Part shown: positions 1 through 8,436 of the stretch, piece after piece | Position numbering within the stretch: position 1 is the first letter of the stretch | Layout: every line of letters starts with the position of its first letter | NCBI GenBank assembly: GCA_964508715.1 | Contig: CAZDUX010000028.1 | Coordinates: 1 to 30,026, forward strand | Direction of reading: 5' to 3' | Source of the DNA: JAKALX01 sp964508715 | GTDB taxonomy: Bacteria; Chloroflexota; Dehalococcoidia; Tepidiformales; Tepidiformaceae | DNA: 30,026 nucleotides | Notes under the pieces: generated by a model | Database searches by the model: none | Told to the model about the DNA's origin: nothing | The model's input: only the letters and a program-made list of their open reading frames with translations | Made by a program: the position numbers and the translations under genes

Positions 1-89
1 GAGCATCATCACAAAGACTGGCCGAGCTAAAGTAACGTTGGAGACACTACACTAGAGCCTGCTCGAATCCTCGTGCTCCGCTCGGAGAC

Positions 90-100
90 CCCGCCAGGTA
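90..100. repeat. Left target-site duplication of the IS256-type element
   Basis: The 11-bp word CCCGCCAGGTA lies directly outside the left inverted repeat and recurs directly outside the right one (1461-1471). IS256-family elements usually duplicate 8-9 bp, so 11 bp is slightly long; two or three of the matches may be chance. Confidence 0.75.
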
Positions 101-126
101 GAAGCGATCCGTTGAGTGTGTAAGGG
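101..126 (+). repeat. Left terminal inverted repeat (IRL)
   Basis: It begins GAAGCGATCCGTTGAGTGTG and matches the reverse complement of 1435-1460 at 18 of 26 positions. The transposase start is 55 bp further in. Confidence 0.8.
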
Positions 127-180
127 GTGGGTCACTCGTAAGGTGAGTTCAGCGACGAACGAACCGGAGGAGGACCCACC

Positions 181-1449
181 ATGAAGAAGGTAACGCAAAA
201 GTCAGAGGTATTGCTGGCGCAGTCGCGTTGGGAGTTTTTCGGGAGGCTATTCAATGCCCTGAGGAGTGGGGGGCGGAGGATTGTAGAGGCATCCTTGCAG
301 GGTGCGGCGGAGCAGCAGGTGGAGGCGGTGCGGGGCCCGGGCGGGGAGAAGCTCCTGGCAGCGTGCCCGGGCTGCGGAAGCATGGAACGCAAAGATTTCC
401 GGCGCAACGGCTACTACGATCGCCGCCTGGCGACGACCGAAGGAATGGTCCAGCTGCGGGTACCGCGGCTACGCTGCCGCTGCGGCAAGAGCGTGCCGGT
501 GGAGCATCTTGGCTTTGGGAGGCGGCAACGCTACAGCTATGACTTCCAGTTGGCAGTGGTGGAGCAGGTGGGGATGCGGGTTGCCCTGCGCGCCATCGCC
601 GCCTTCTTTGCCCGCCGGGACGTACCGGTCTCGGCAGCCTCACTCGGGCGGATGGTTCAGCGTCTGCAGTTGCCAGCACTCGGCCCACTACCGCTCTCGC
701 CCTGCGAGATCAGCGTCGATGCGATGTACGTCCGGCTCTGGGACCAGGAGTTGCCCCAGGGCTGGACCAGCAACACCGCCTGCGTGCTCCTCGCCATCAA
801 CCATGATCCTCGCCTGAATGAGAAGGTGCTCGGCATCGTCTTCGCCCCGGCCGAGACCGAGGAGGGCTACCGGAGCCTTGCCGACCTCCTCCTCAGCCGC
901 GGGATGCGGGCCGATGCCCCCCTGGTCGTCGTCTCTGACGGCGCCCAGGTCATCCCCGCAGGCTTCTCCCGGAGCTTCACCAACGTCCGCTTTCAGCGCT
1001 GCCAGTGGCATCTCGCCAAAGATATGCGTGAACTGGCTCCACCCAGGGAGAAGGAAGCGGTGAGCAGTGCTGCATGGTGGGTCCTCCGCGCCCCCGACCA
1101 GGACGAGGCTGACCGTCGCCTTGATGCGTTCATCGACCGCTTCCACCGCCGTGCCCCGGACAGTCTTGCCGCCCTCGAGCGCGGATTCTTCGATGCCACC
1201 CTCTGCCCGCGCCAACCCGTCATTCAGCGCACCAATGGACGTGCCGAACGCTACGTCCGCGAACTCCGCCGCCACTACCGTCCCCGCGAAGCCTTTCGTG
1301 ATACCCATTCCGCCGTCCGCCGTATCTCCATGTGGGCCCCCATCCTCAACGCCCCACATACCGGCTTCGACTGGCTCGCCAACCTCTTCGCCGCTCAGTT
1401 AGGCTTACGCTCGCGACTCACCACCTTCCCAACTCCTATCCACACCTAA
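181..1449 (+). CDS. IS256/Mutator-family transposase
   Basis: This 422-aa DDE transposase would catalyse excision and insertion of the surrounding element. Residues 62-101 form a zinc-ribbon-like region (CPGC at 62-65, then C99 and C101). The catalytic core shows D180 in 'ISVDAMY', D253 in 'VVSDGAQ' and E356 in 'TNGRAERYVREL'. The 'RCQWHLAKDM' segment (273-282) corresponds to the C-x2-H motif between the second D and the E in this family. Length is normal for the family. The ATG at 181 follows a strong GGAGGAGG Shine-Dalgarno. No frameshift or stop interrupts the frame and all three acidic residues are present, so the protein looks functional. The zinc ribbon makes it a divergent member compared with IS256 itself. 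Confidence 0.92.
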   Translation: MKKVTQKSEVLLAQSRWEFFGRLFNALRSGGRRIVEASLQGAAEQQVEAVRGPGGEKLLAACPGCGSMERKDFRRNGYYDRRLATTEGMVQLRVPRLRCRCGKSVPVEHLGFGRRQRYSYDFQLAVVEQVGMRVALRAIAAFFARRDVPVSAASLGRMVQRLQLPALGPLPLSPCEISVDAMYVRLWDQELPQGWTSNTACVLLAINHDPRLNEKVLGIVFAPAETEEGYRSLADLLLSRGMRADAPLVVVSDGAQVIPAGFSRSFTNVRFQRCQWHLAKDMRELAPPREKEAVSSAAWWVLRAPDQDEADRRLDAFIDRFHRRAPDSLAALERGFFDATLCPRQPVIQRTNGRAERYVRELRRHYRPREAFRDTHSAVRRISMWAPILNAPHTGFDWLANLFAAQLGLRSRLTTFPTPIHT

Positions 1450-1460
1450 CGCACCACTTC
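1435..1460 (-). repeat. Right terminal inverted repeat (IRR)
   Basis: Read on the minus strand it starts GAAGTGGTGCGTTAGGTGTG and pairs with the left end. It overlaps the last 15 bp of the transposase coding region, including the stop codon. Confidence 0.8.
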
Positions 1461-1471
1461 CCCGCCAGGTA
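1461..1471. repeat. Right target-site duplication of the IS256-type element
   Basis: CCCGCCAGGTA directly abuts the right inverted repeat and is identical to 90-100. Confidence 0.75.
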
Positions 1472-1553
1472 CCAGCCTTGTGAGGCCACCTTGGCGTGCG
1501 TAGACTCCGCAGCAGACCCTGTGGCGGGGGCCTGCTCGAAGCGGAGGTGCTCG

Positions 1554-1751
1554 ATGCATCCACACTTGAGCGATCGCGAGTGGGATGTGCTCCGGCTGGT
1601 CGCGGCCGGGCAGACCAATCATCAGATCGCCGGCGAGCTGGTCATCTCGGTTTACACGGTGCAGAGCCACGTCCGCGCGATCCTTGCCAAACTCGGGATC
1701 AAGAGCCGGCACCAGGCGGCTGATTGGTACTGGGGACGCCAGAATCACTGA
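1554..1751 (+). CDS. Stand-alone LuxR/GerE-type helix-turn-helix protein (65 aa)
   Basis: The protein is essentially only a LuxR C-terminal DNA-binding domain: 'LSDREWDVLRLVAAGQTNHQIA' is helix 1-2 and 'TVQSHVRAILAKLGIKSR' (35-52) the recognition region, with the usual conserved E, G and V-x-x-H positions. No receiver or ligand-binding domain is present. The ATG at 1554 has a GGAGG six bases upstream, so this start is well supported; an open frame continues upstream but runs into the insertion sequence. It could be a small solo regulator, or the tail of a longer LuxR protein whose front was displaced. It lies 83 bp downstream of the right target duplication and about 50 bp before the next small gene, whose expression it may control. 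Confidence 0.75.
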   Translation: MHPHLSDREWDVLRLVAAGQTNHQIAGELVISVYTVQSHVRAILAKLGIKSRHQAADWYWGRQNH

Positions 1752-1804
1752 TTGAGTGAGAGCGAGCAGAGTCATACGACTCTACCCTGTGGCTAACGCT
1801 GTCC

Positions 1805-2077
1805 GTGGGTGGCGCATTCACGGGAGGGGCGAGCGCGGAAAGCTGCTGGGGGCAGGGAAAGACCTACCGCCTGGATCCTTGCGGAACATACGCGATGGTC
1901 AGTCTCGACTACAAGACCGGTGGTACCTGGTACGGCCCGTACTACACCTACCAATGGAACAACTATCTCTACGCTGCTGATCGAACAGTCTTGCTCGACT
2001 GTTCCAACGTGTATACAGAGCATCAGATTTACACCGCGGGCAATTGGCAGCAGATCCAATCTCTGATGGTCTGGTAA
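1805..2077 (+). CDS. Small putative secreted protein, start uncertain
   Basis: I do not recognise a family. The frame encodes a short hydrophobic stretch ending in 'GGASA-ES', which resembles a signal-peptidase site, then a Tyr/Trp-rich mature part with three Cys and segments such as 'GGTWYGPYYTY' and 'AGNWQQIQ'. No Shine-Dalgarno precedes the GTG at 1805; the frame is open back to 1760, so translation may begin at an upstream non-ATG codon or the N-terminus may be damaged. The stop is 11 bp before the ATG of the next gene, so the two are probably co-transcribed. The GGTW word and small secreted format loosely recall lactococcin-972-like bacteriocins, but this is a weak resemblance. Confidence 0.5.
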   Translation: MGGAFTGGASAESCWGQGKTYRLDPCGTYAMVSLDYKTGGTWYGPYYTYQWNNYLYAADRTVLLDCSNVYTEHQIYTAGNWQQIQSLMVW

Positions 2078-2088
2078 GAAGGAGCCTT

Positions 2089-2703
2089 ATGATGAGAAAG
2101 TTCGTTCTCTCCGGGGTACTGATCGGTGCGTTGAGCGCGATTATCGCGGGCGTCTGGCTGGCCGGCACGCGCGACTCCGATGCAAGGCCCGAGCGCCAGG
2201 TGAGCGCGTTTCAGCAAGGCCTCGTCAAAGATGGCACTATCACACCCGAGGAGTACCGCAAGGCGGCCGACGCCATGGCCACCTGCCTGCGATCAGCCGG
2301 TATCGATGTTGCCGAACCGAGACTCGGCGCCACTGGCCGCTATGAGTTCGACTACCTGAGCGGCCACGCAACCGTCGAGGAGACTCGCGCGCTCGGCAAC
2401 GCCTATGAGGATTGCTACTGGACATACCTCAGTGAATCTGATCGCGCCACGCAGCTCTCCCCGGCGTTCCAACAGGATGCGATCGGCCGTGGCAACGCTA
2501 TCCAGCGCTGTGTCGAAGCCCGCAAGCCGGGATTTCAGTTCTCGTCCGACCAGGCCGAGCTCATCAGGCAGGTCGCCGATCTCGATCGATCCGCCGATGC
2601 CACGTTCACGGCGTGCTACCGGGAAGTCGTGACCGCACTCTTCGCCAACACCGGGCAGACAGGCGGCAGTGTCGATATCGGCTACCAGCCACTGCGGCGC
2701 TGA
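2089..2703 (+). CDS. Hypothetical membrane-anchored exported protein (204 aa)
   Basis: The N-terminus 'MMRKFVLSGVLIGALSAIIAG' is a positively charged start followed by one hydrophobic helix, so it is a signal anchor or signal peptide; there is no clear lipobox. The rest (about 30-204) is soluble and probably alpha-helical outside the membrane, with four spaced cysteines (CLRSAG, EDCYWTYL, QRCVEA, ACYREV) that could form two disulfides. Starting at 2089 uses the AAGGAG just upstream; a longer frame begins inside the preceding gene and is unlikely. The gene lies 11 bp after a small putative secreted protein, so it may be its partner (immunity, chaperone or transport), but no function can be assigned from sequence. 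Confidence 0.7.
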   Translation: MMRKFVLSGVLIGALSAIIAGVWLAGTRDSDARPERQVSAFQQGLVKDGTITPEEYRKAADAMATCLRSAGIDVAEPRLGATGRYEFDYLSGHATVEETRALGNAYEDCYWTYLSESDRATQLSPAFQQDAIGRGNAIQRCVEARKPGFQFSSDQAELIRQVADLDRSADATFTACYREVVTALFANTGQTGGSVDIGYQPLRR

Positions 2704-2770
2704 TTATTCCCACCACTCGTGCCACAGCGCGCAGGGCGTCGCCGCGGCACCTCCGGCACTGACGCACTCC

Positions 2771-4270
<1,500 letters not shown>

Positions 4271-4349
4271 GCGGTCCTCCGGGGTTGGTCTCTGGTAAAT
4301 CGAGTCTACGGTGCACCACTCACCGGCGCGAGGAGAACCTCGCCCGGCG

Positions 4350-4355
4350 TATACT
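4350..4355 (+). promoter_or_regulatory. Candidate -10 element (TATACT) for the antitoxin gene
   Basis: TATACT ends six bases before the ATG at 4362 and there is no Shine-Dalgarno at a usable distance. Transcription from this hexamer would start at or next to the ATG and give a leaderless mRNA. No clear -35 is visible. Confidence 0.5.
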
Positions 4356-4361
4356 ATGTGC

Positions 4362-4565
4362 ATGACCGCGAAGCAGGCCCTCCGTGAGTGGATCGACCGC
4401 ATGTCCAACGAAGAGGCGGAGGAGCTACTTGCTCAATTAGAGTGTGACGCGACTGACGACGAGCTTACCCCCGAAGAATACGAAGAAGCCCGCCTTGGCC
4501 GCCTCGAGAATGAGCGGGGCGAGTCCGTGGATGGCGAGACTCTATTCAATGAGCTTGGCGTCTAG
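4362..4565 (+). CDS. Type II antitoxin-like small acidic protein (67 aa)
   Basis: A short, very acidic, helical protein ('NEEAEELLAQLE', 'LTPEEYEEARLGRLE') placed directly before a RelE/ParE-type toxin gene, the usual order for a type II toxin-antitoxin pair. It would bind and neutralise the toxin and probably repress the operon; no ribbon-helix-helix or other DNA-binding domain is obvious in so short a protein. The stop TAG is followed at once by the toxin GTG, zero bases apart, so the two are translationally coupled. The start is ATG 4362; an in-frame ATG at 4356 directly abuts the candidate -10 hexamer and is less likely. Confidence 0.8.
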   Translation: MTAKQALREWIDRMSNEEAEELLAQLECDATDDELTPEEYEEARLGRLENERGESVDGETLFNELGV

Positions 4566-4820
4566 GTGCAATACGTCCTTTCAAAGCGCGCGGAGCAGTA
4601 TGTGCGCCGGTTGGATCAGCATGCTCAGGCGAGGATTGCAGCAGCGATTCGGGCCGTCGCCGAAAATCCGTTTCATCGAGGGACGAAGGCGCTCCAGGGG
4701 ACGGGCCAACGTTCCGTGAGAGTAGGGGGCTGGCGGATCATCTACCTCGTCAACCAGGGGCGTGGCCTGGTCGAAGTTGATGCTATCGCACCCCGCGGGC
4801 AGGTCTACCGCGATCTCTGA
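4566..4820 (+). CDS. RelE/ParE-family toxin (84 aa)
   Basis: Length and fold pattern match the RelE/ParE superfamily: an N-terminal strand ('MQYVLSKRAEQYVRRL'), a helix pair, 'NPFHRGTKALQGTG', then the core strands 'RSVRVGGWRIIYLVNQGRGLVEVDAIAPRGQVYRDL'-like, with the R-x-G-x-(W/Y)-R-(I/V)-(I/V)-Y motif near 51-60 that is diagnostic for this group. RelE members cleave mRNA on the ribosome while ParE members poison gyrase; the sequence does not separate the two. GTG start directly follows the antitoxin stop. The pair may stabilise the region or act in stress or phage response. Confidence 0.88.
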   Translation: MQYVLSKRAEQYVRRLDQHAQARIAAAIRAVAENPFHRGTKALQGTGQRSVRVGGWRIIYLVNQGRGLVEVDAIAPRGQVYRDL

Positions 4821-4871
4821 GCGTACCCGGCCCTGCCACGTTGCCCCCGAACTCGCAGAAAGGCCCGCATA

Positions 4872-5903
4872 GTGAATTCGCTGTTCGTCCAGGCTCGCGA
4901 TCTCCGCATGCACTACCTCCAGCAGGGCAGTGGCGAGCCTGTCATCTTTCTCCACGGGTTCCCCGAGACATCGTACGAATGGCGAAAGCAGTTCGCGGCA
5001 CTTTCTGAAACCTACGCTTGCTTCGCGCCCGACCTCCGCGGCTTTGGCGGGACCGAGAAGCCCGGCCTGCGTGTCAGCCGCCAGATCCTTGCACAGGACG
5101 TGGTGAGCTTCATGGATGCGATCGGCATCGAACGAGCAGCGGTTGTCGCCCACGACTGGGGCGGAATCGTGGCGTTCAAGCTTGCCATCGATTGGCCCGG
5201 GCGCGTCACACGCCTCGCCCTTCTCGACACCCTCTGCACGGTCTGGGCGCCCGGTGCTATCCACGGCTACTGGTTCAAGGCTGAGCCCTACCCCGAGGAG
5301 TTCTTCGCGCGCTATCACGCCGAATTCATTGCAGCCATCTTCGGCGCCGATCCCGGAGCCAGTCTCCCGGGCCGGCCGTTCTCACCCTGGCACTCGAGCG
5401 GCGCCGGCACACCCTCCTGGGCCACCGGCGACGACATCGCCCACTATCAGCGGGCTTTCGCCGACCCCATGAGCCATGCCCACGCCATCTCCTACTATCG
5501 CGACGCGCTTCCCTTCCATGTCGTCCATCCCGATTTGTCGGCCAGCCACGGCGAGCGCTACGAGTTCCTCGGCGAACGCCAGGTCGCCGGGATGTGGAAT
5601 CACCCGGAAGGGCTCGAAAACCACCCGCTCTATGCGAACTTCCTGGATTTCGGGCCCGAGGACCGTCACAAGCGTTTCGAGAACCCGGTGCTCTGGATGT
5701 TCGGCACGTATCTCTCGCGCGGCGCCGGTTCCTCCAATCGACCTGCCGGCCGGGTTCCCTCCGGCAATCCGTTTGCCGACCAGTTCCCGCGCTATTTCCC
5801 GGATCTCCGCGTACGTACCGTGAATGCCGGCCACTTCTTTCCCGAGGAGGCGCCCGAGATCACGAACGAAACCCTCGCGGCGTTCCTTTCGGGCGCGATC
5901 TAA
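4872..5903 (+). CDS. Alpha/beta hydrolase, haloacetate dehalogenase/epoxide hydrolase-like
   Basis: This 343-aa soluble alpha/beta-hydrolase has 'HGFPET' (28-33, oxyanion region), the nucleophile elbow 'AHDWGG' with Asp95 and a catalytic His at 321 in 'NAGHFFPEEAPE'. An Asp nucleophile flanked by His and Trp is characteristic of haloalkane or haloacetate dehalogenases and epoxide hydrolases rather than Ser esterases. The cap region (about 125-260) holds two inserts rich in Gly, Ser and Pro, and the protein is somewhat longer than typical (about 290-300), so the substrate cannot be predicted. The GTG start has AGAAAGG eight bases upstream. Its stop overlaps the stop of the convergent gene by three bases. 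Confidence 0.88.
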   Translation: MNSLFVQARDLRMHYLQQGSGEPVIFLHGFPETSYEWRKQFAALSETYACFAPDLRGFGGTEKPGLRVSRQILAQDVVSFMDAIGIERAAVVAHDWGGIVAFKLAIDWPGRVTRLALLDTLCTVWAPGAIHGYWFKAEPYPEEFFARYHAEFIAAIFGADPGASLPGRPFSPWHSSGAGTPSWATGDDIAHYQRAFADPMSHAHAISYYRDALPFHVVHPDLSASHGERYEFLGERQVAGMWNHPEGLENHPLYANFLDFGPEDRHKRFENPVLWMFGTYLSRGAGSSNRPAGRVPSGNPFADQFPRYFPDLRVRTVNAGHFFPEEAPEITNETLAAFLSGAI

Positions 5904-6316
5904 CTCCGGCCCACCACGCCGCTCACGCGCTCGGGGTGAACCCGGACGACCACGCGTTGTTCCTGTTGCAGCCGTTCGAGGAAGCCGCCGGGGGGCTGCC
6001 ATGCCGGGTCGTTCCGCATCGCCCGGTTAATCACCACGTGCTTTTCGGCCAGGTCGTCATCTTCGATAGCCGCGCGCCCCTCCACGGTGGCGAACCGGAA
6101 CGGTGCTCCCTCATCGAGGATGGTCATCGCTACCCGGGGATCATGCGTTAGCGTCCGCGCTTTCATCCGGTCTGTCGTCGTGCTGAATATGAGCGTGTCG
6201 CCGTCGCGCCCGAAGAAGACAACCGAGTTCGATGGGCTGCCGTCGGCCCGCAGGGTCGTGACCACCGCCCAGCGCTGGCTGCTGATGAACGCATCCTGGT
6301 CGGCTGTGCCAATCAT
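5900..6316 (-). CDS. PPOX-class split-barrel flavin/F420-dependent protein
   Basis: This 138-aa protein belongs to the pyridoxamine-5'-phosphate-oxidase-like split-barrel fold: 'RWAVVTTLRADGSPSNSVVFF' starts the barrel, 'DTLIFSTTTDRMKARTLTHDPRVAMTI' is the central block, and 'FATVEGRAAI' is the typical later strand. Family members use FMN or F420 to reduce small substrates; the T-x-x-x-x-K-A/R-N/T-L pattern near the middle resembles F420 types. The ATG at 6316 has AGGGTG seven bases upstream; the frame is open for a further 36 codons that look non-family. It is divergent from the amidase gene and its stop overlaps that of the upstream hydrolase. Confidence 0.87.
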   Translation of the reverse strand: MIGTADQDAFISSQRWAVVTTLRADGSPSNSVVFFGRDGDTLIFSTTTDRMKARTLTHDPRVAMTILDEGAPFRFATVEGRAAIEDDDLAEKHVVINRAMRNDPAWQPPGGFLERLQQEQRVVVRVHPERVSGVVGRS

Positions 6317-6436
6317 GCGCGGTTCACCCTGGCGGAGTTGTTTGGACGCAGCATGGCGATACTCCTGTGCATCGTGGGATAGGCGGATATTCTGTGGCTC
6401 GGCCGATGGCGACGGCAACTGCACCGGGGACCAGCT

Positions 6437-7816
6437 ATGGATGACGAAACGCTCTGCCTCCTGCCCGCGACGAAACTCCGGATGATGCTCCGCTCCCGCG
6501 AGATCTCGGCCACCGAGCTCCTCGAGTCAACCCTTCGCCGGGTCGAGAGCTGGAATCCCCGGGTCAATGCCATTGTCACGGTCACGGCCGATTCGGCCCG
6601 CTCCGCGGCGATCGAGTCTGACGCCCGCCTCGTCAGCGGCAACGCCCGGCTCCTCGACGGCATCCCGGTCGTCCACAAGGATCTCTTTGCCGTGGCTGGC
6701 GTGCGTACGACGAAGGGCTCGCCGATCTTCGCCGACTGGATCCCGGACTACGACGATCCTCACGTCACGATGATGCGCGATGCGGGCGCCGTGTCGATCG
6801 GCAAGTCGAACACCCCTGAGTTCGGCGCCGGGTCGCAGACGTTCAACCCGGTCTTTGGCGTCACTCGCAACCCGCACGACCTCACGAAGACGTGCGGCGG
6901 CAGCTCTGGCGGAGCCGCCGTGGCACTTGCCACCGGCATGGCTGCCCTTGCCGATGGTAGCGACGTCGGCGGTTCCCTCCGCAACCCGGCGGCATTCTGC
7001 GGGGTTGTTGGTCTGCGGCCATCGCCCGGCCGGGTGCCCGGCCAACCCGGTTGGCCGCGCCTTGGCGTATCTGGCCCAATGGGCCGTACCGTGGGCGACG
7101 TCGCTCTCCTCCTTGCAGCGATGAGTGGCCCGCGCGCCGGCTCACCGCTCTCGCTCGAAGGGGCCCCCGGCCGGTTCCTCGATCCCCTCGACCGTGATTG
7201 GGCGGGTGTCCGCATTGCATGGAGCCCCACGCCCGGCGGCATCCCCGTCGAACCTGAAATTCTCGAGGTTCTCTCCTCCGCGGTCCGCCGGCTCGATGCG
7301 CTTGGCGCGGCCATCGACGAGGCTACTCCCGACCTCTCCGGTGCAGCCGAGATCTTCCATGTCCTCCGGGCACTTGCGTTCGAGCAGGATCTCGGCCCGC
7401 TCTACGACCTCCACGCAGATGAGATGAAGGAGACCGTTCGCTGGAACATCGAGGCTGGCCGCCGCCTCACCGGCCGCCAGGTGGCGGCAGCCGATGCTGC
7501 TCACGCTCACCTGCTCGAACGCGTCGCAGCGTTCTTCGAGGGCTACGACTACCTGCTTTCCCCAACCACGCAGGTCCTGCCGTTCGACATCGAACTCGAG
7601 TACCCCACCGAGATCGCGGGTACGAAGATGGCGACGTACATCGAGTGGATGCGCTCGTGCACCGACATCTCAGTCACCAACTGCCCGGCGCTCTCCATTC
7701 CCGCCGGCGTCAGCTCAACCGGCCTCCCGATCGGCCTTCAGGTCATCGGCCCCCACCGGGACGATTTTGGCGTCTTGCAACTCGGCTACGCCATCCAGCA
7801 AGTGCTGGCGTCCTGA
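6437..7816 (+). CDS. Amidase-signature family hydrolase
   Basis: This 459-aa enzyme hydrolyses C-N bonds of amides. The catalytic triad is complete: Lys81 ('VVHKDL'), cis-Ser156 in 'CGGSSGGAA' and nucleophile Ser180 in 'DVGGSLRNPA', with the 75- and 24-residue spacings usual for the family. The C-terminus carries 'CPALSIPAG' and 'LPIGLQVIGP'. It resembles general aliphatic or aryl amidases rather than GatA because no gatB or gatC is nearby; the physiological substrate is unknown. A TATTCT hexamer at 6388 is a candidate -10. The gene is monocistronic and convergent with the next one. Confidence 0.93.
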   Translation: MDDETLCLLPATKLRMMLRSREISATELLESTLRRVESWNPRVNAIVTVTADSARSAAIESDARLVSGNARLLDGIPVVHKDLFAVAGVRTTKGSPIFADWIPDYDDPHVTMMRDAGAVSIGKSNTPEFGAGSQTFNPVFGVTRNPHDLTKTCGGSSGGAAVALATGMAALADGSDVGGSLRNPAAFCGVVGLRPSPGRVPGQPGWPRLGVSGPMGRTVGDVALLLAAMSGPRAGSPLSLEGAPGRFLDPLDRDWAGVRIAWSPTPGGIPVEPEILEVLSSAVRRLDALGAAIDEATPDLSGAAEIFHVLRALAFEQDLGPLYDLHADEMKETVRWNIEAGRRLTGRQVAAADAAHAHLLERVAAFFEGYDYLLSPTTQVLPFDIELEYPTEIAGTKMATYIEWMRSCTDISVTNCPALSIPAGVSSTGLPIGLQVIGPHRDDFGVLQLGYAIQQVLAS

Positions 7817-7890
7817 CTCCTTCGCCAGAAGAGGCCGGGCAGGGGCATCTGATGCCGGTGCCTTCCAGACCCGCGAGTGTGGAGAGGAAG

Positions 7891-8436
7891 CTACCGCTCC
7901 CGCAGCTTCGCCAGGCCCCAGCCAATAGTCCCCGAGGTGATCCCTGCGACCATCCCGCCGAGTAGCAGCGGCCCCGCGAACTCGCCCATCGATCCGCCCG
8001 AGGCCATCTGAGCGTACTTCGCGAGCATCACGTTCGCCCCGAATCCGATGGCGAATCCCCACGCGGCCCACTGCCATTCGCGCGGCGAACGATTGAACCC
8101 GATGTCGCGAAGCACCTCCTGGACGGCACTCGCAGGAGCGCTCTTCTCGACCTCCATCCGTGCGACTTCGGCCTCGAGCGCGGCAACGAGTTCGTCCACC
8201 AGTTCGTCTGGCATCTCGTCGAGGAGCCGCTCATATGAGGCGGAATCGTGGGTGAGAGCCGGTGTAGCGGGCGTCCTGCTCGCCACCGGACCTCGCACAT
8301 ATGTCGCTGCGGGGCCATCCATCTTCGGTGCGCGTGCGCAGGTGTCGCAGCGGACAGCCCCGCGTGACCATGCCTCGTAGGGCATGCCCTTTCCGCACGA
8401 GTTGCAACGTGTCCGTGTTGCAGTCTCCGCCATCAT
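7891..8436 (-). CDS. Zinc-ribbon protein with C-terminal membrane helices
   Basis: This 181-aa protein starts with a four-Cys zinc ribbon (C11-x2-C14 and C30-x2-C33), continues through a Pro/Thr-rich linker and an acidic helix ('DELVDELVAALEAEVARME', about 76-95, coiled-coil-like), and ends in two hydrophobic helices (about 122-145 and 153-175) with a short basic tail. It is likely an inner-membrane protein with the ribbon in the cytoplasm. No function can be assigned. Its ATG at 8436 overlaps the stop of the upstream gene as TGATG, so translation is coupled to that Pro/Thr-rich exported protein. Confidence 0.75.
   Translation of the reverse strand: MMAETATRTRCNSCGKGMPYEAWSRGAVRCDTCARAPKMDGPAATYVRGPVASRTPATPALTHDSASYERLLDEMPDELVDELVAALEAEVARMEVEKSAPASAVQEVLRDIGFNRSPREWQWAAWGFAIGFGANVMLAKYAQMASGGSMGEFAGPLLLGGMVAGITSGTIGWGLAKLRER

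Larger units (their letters stand above)
101..1460 (+). mobile_element. IS256-family insertion sequence, apparently complete
   Basis: This 1360-bp element carries one full-length transposase gene, imperfect terminal inverted repeats (101-126 and 1435-1460, 18 of 26 positions matching) and an 11-bp direct repeat flanking both ends. The left end has the spaced TCCGT and TGTGTAA words I recall from IS256-type termini. Intact ends, coding frame and target duplication together point to a recent, possibly active insertion. It landed about 80 bp upstream of a small LuxR-type regulator gene at 1554, so it may have cut off or replaced that gene's promoter. Confidence 0.88.

Noticed and set aside
7840..7870. 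GGCAT-CTG-ATGCC hairpin between the first amidase and the zinc-ribbon gene as terminator
   Set aside because: The stem has only five pairs with a three-base loop and no T-tract on either strand, so it is too weak to list.
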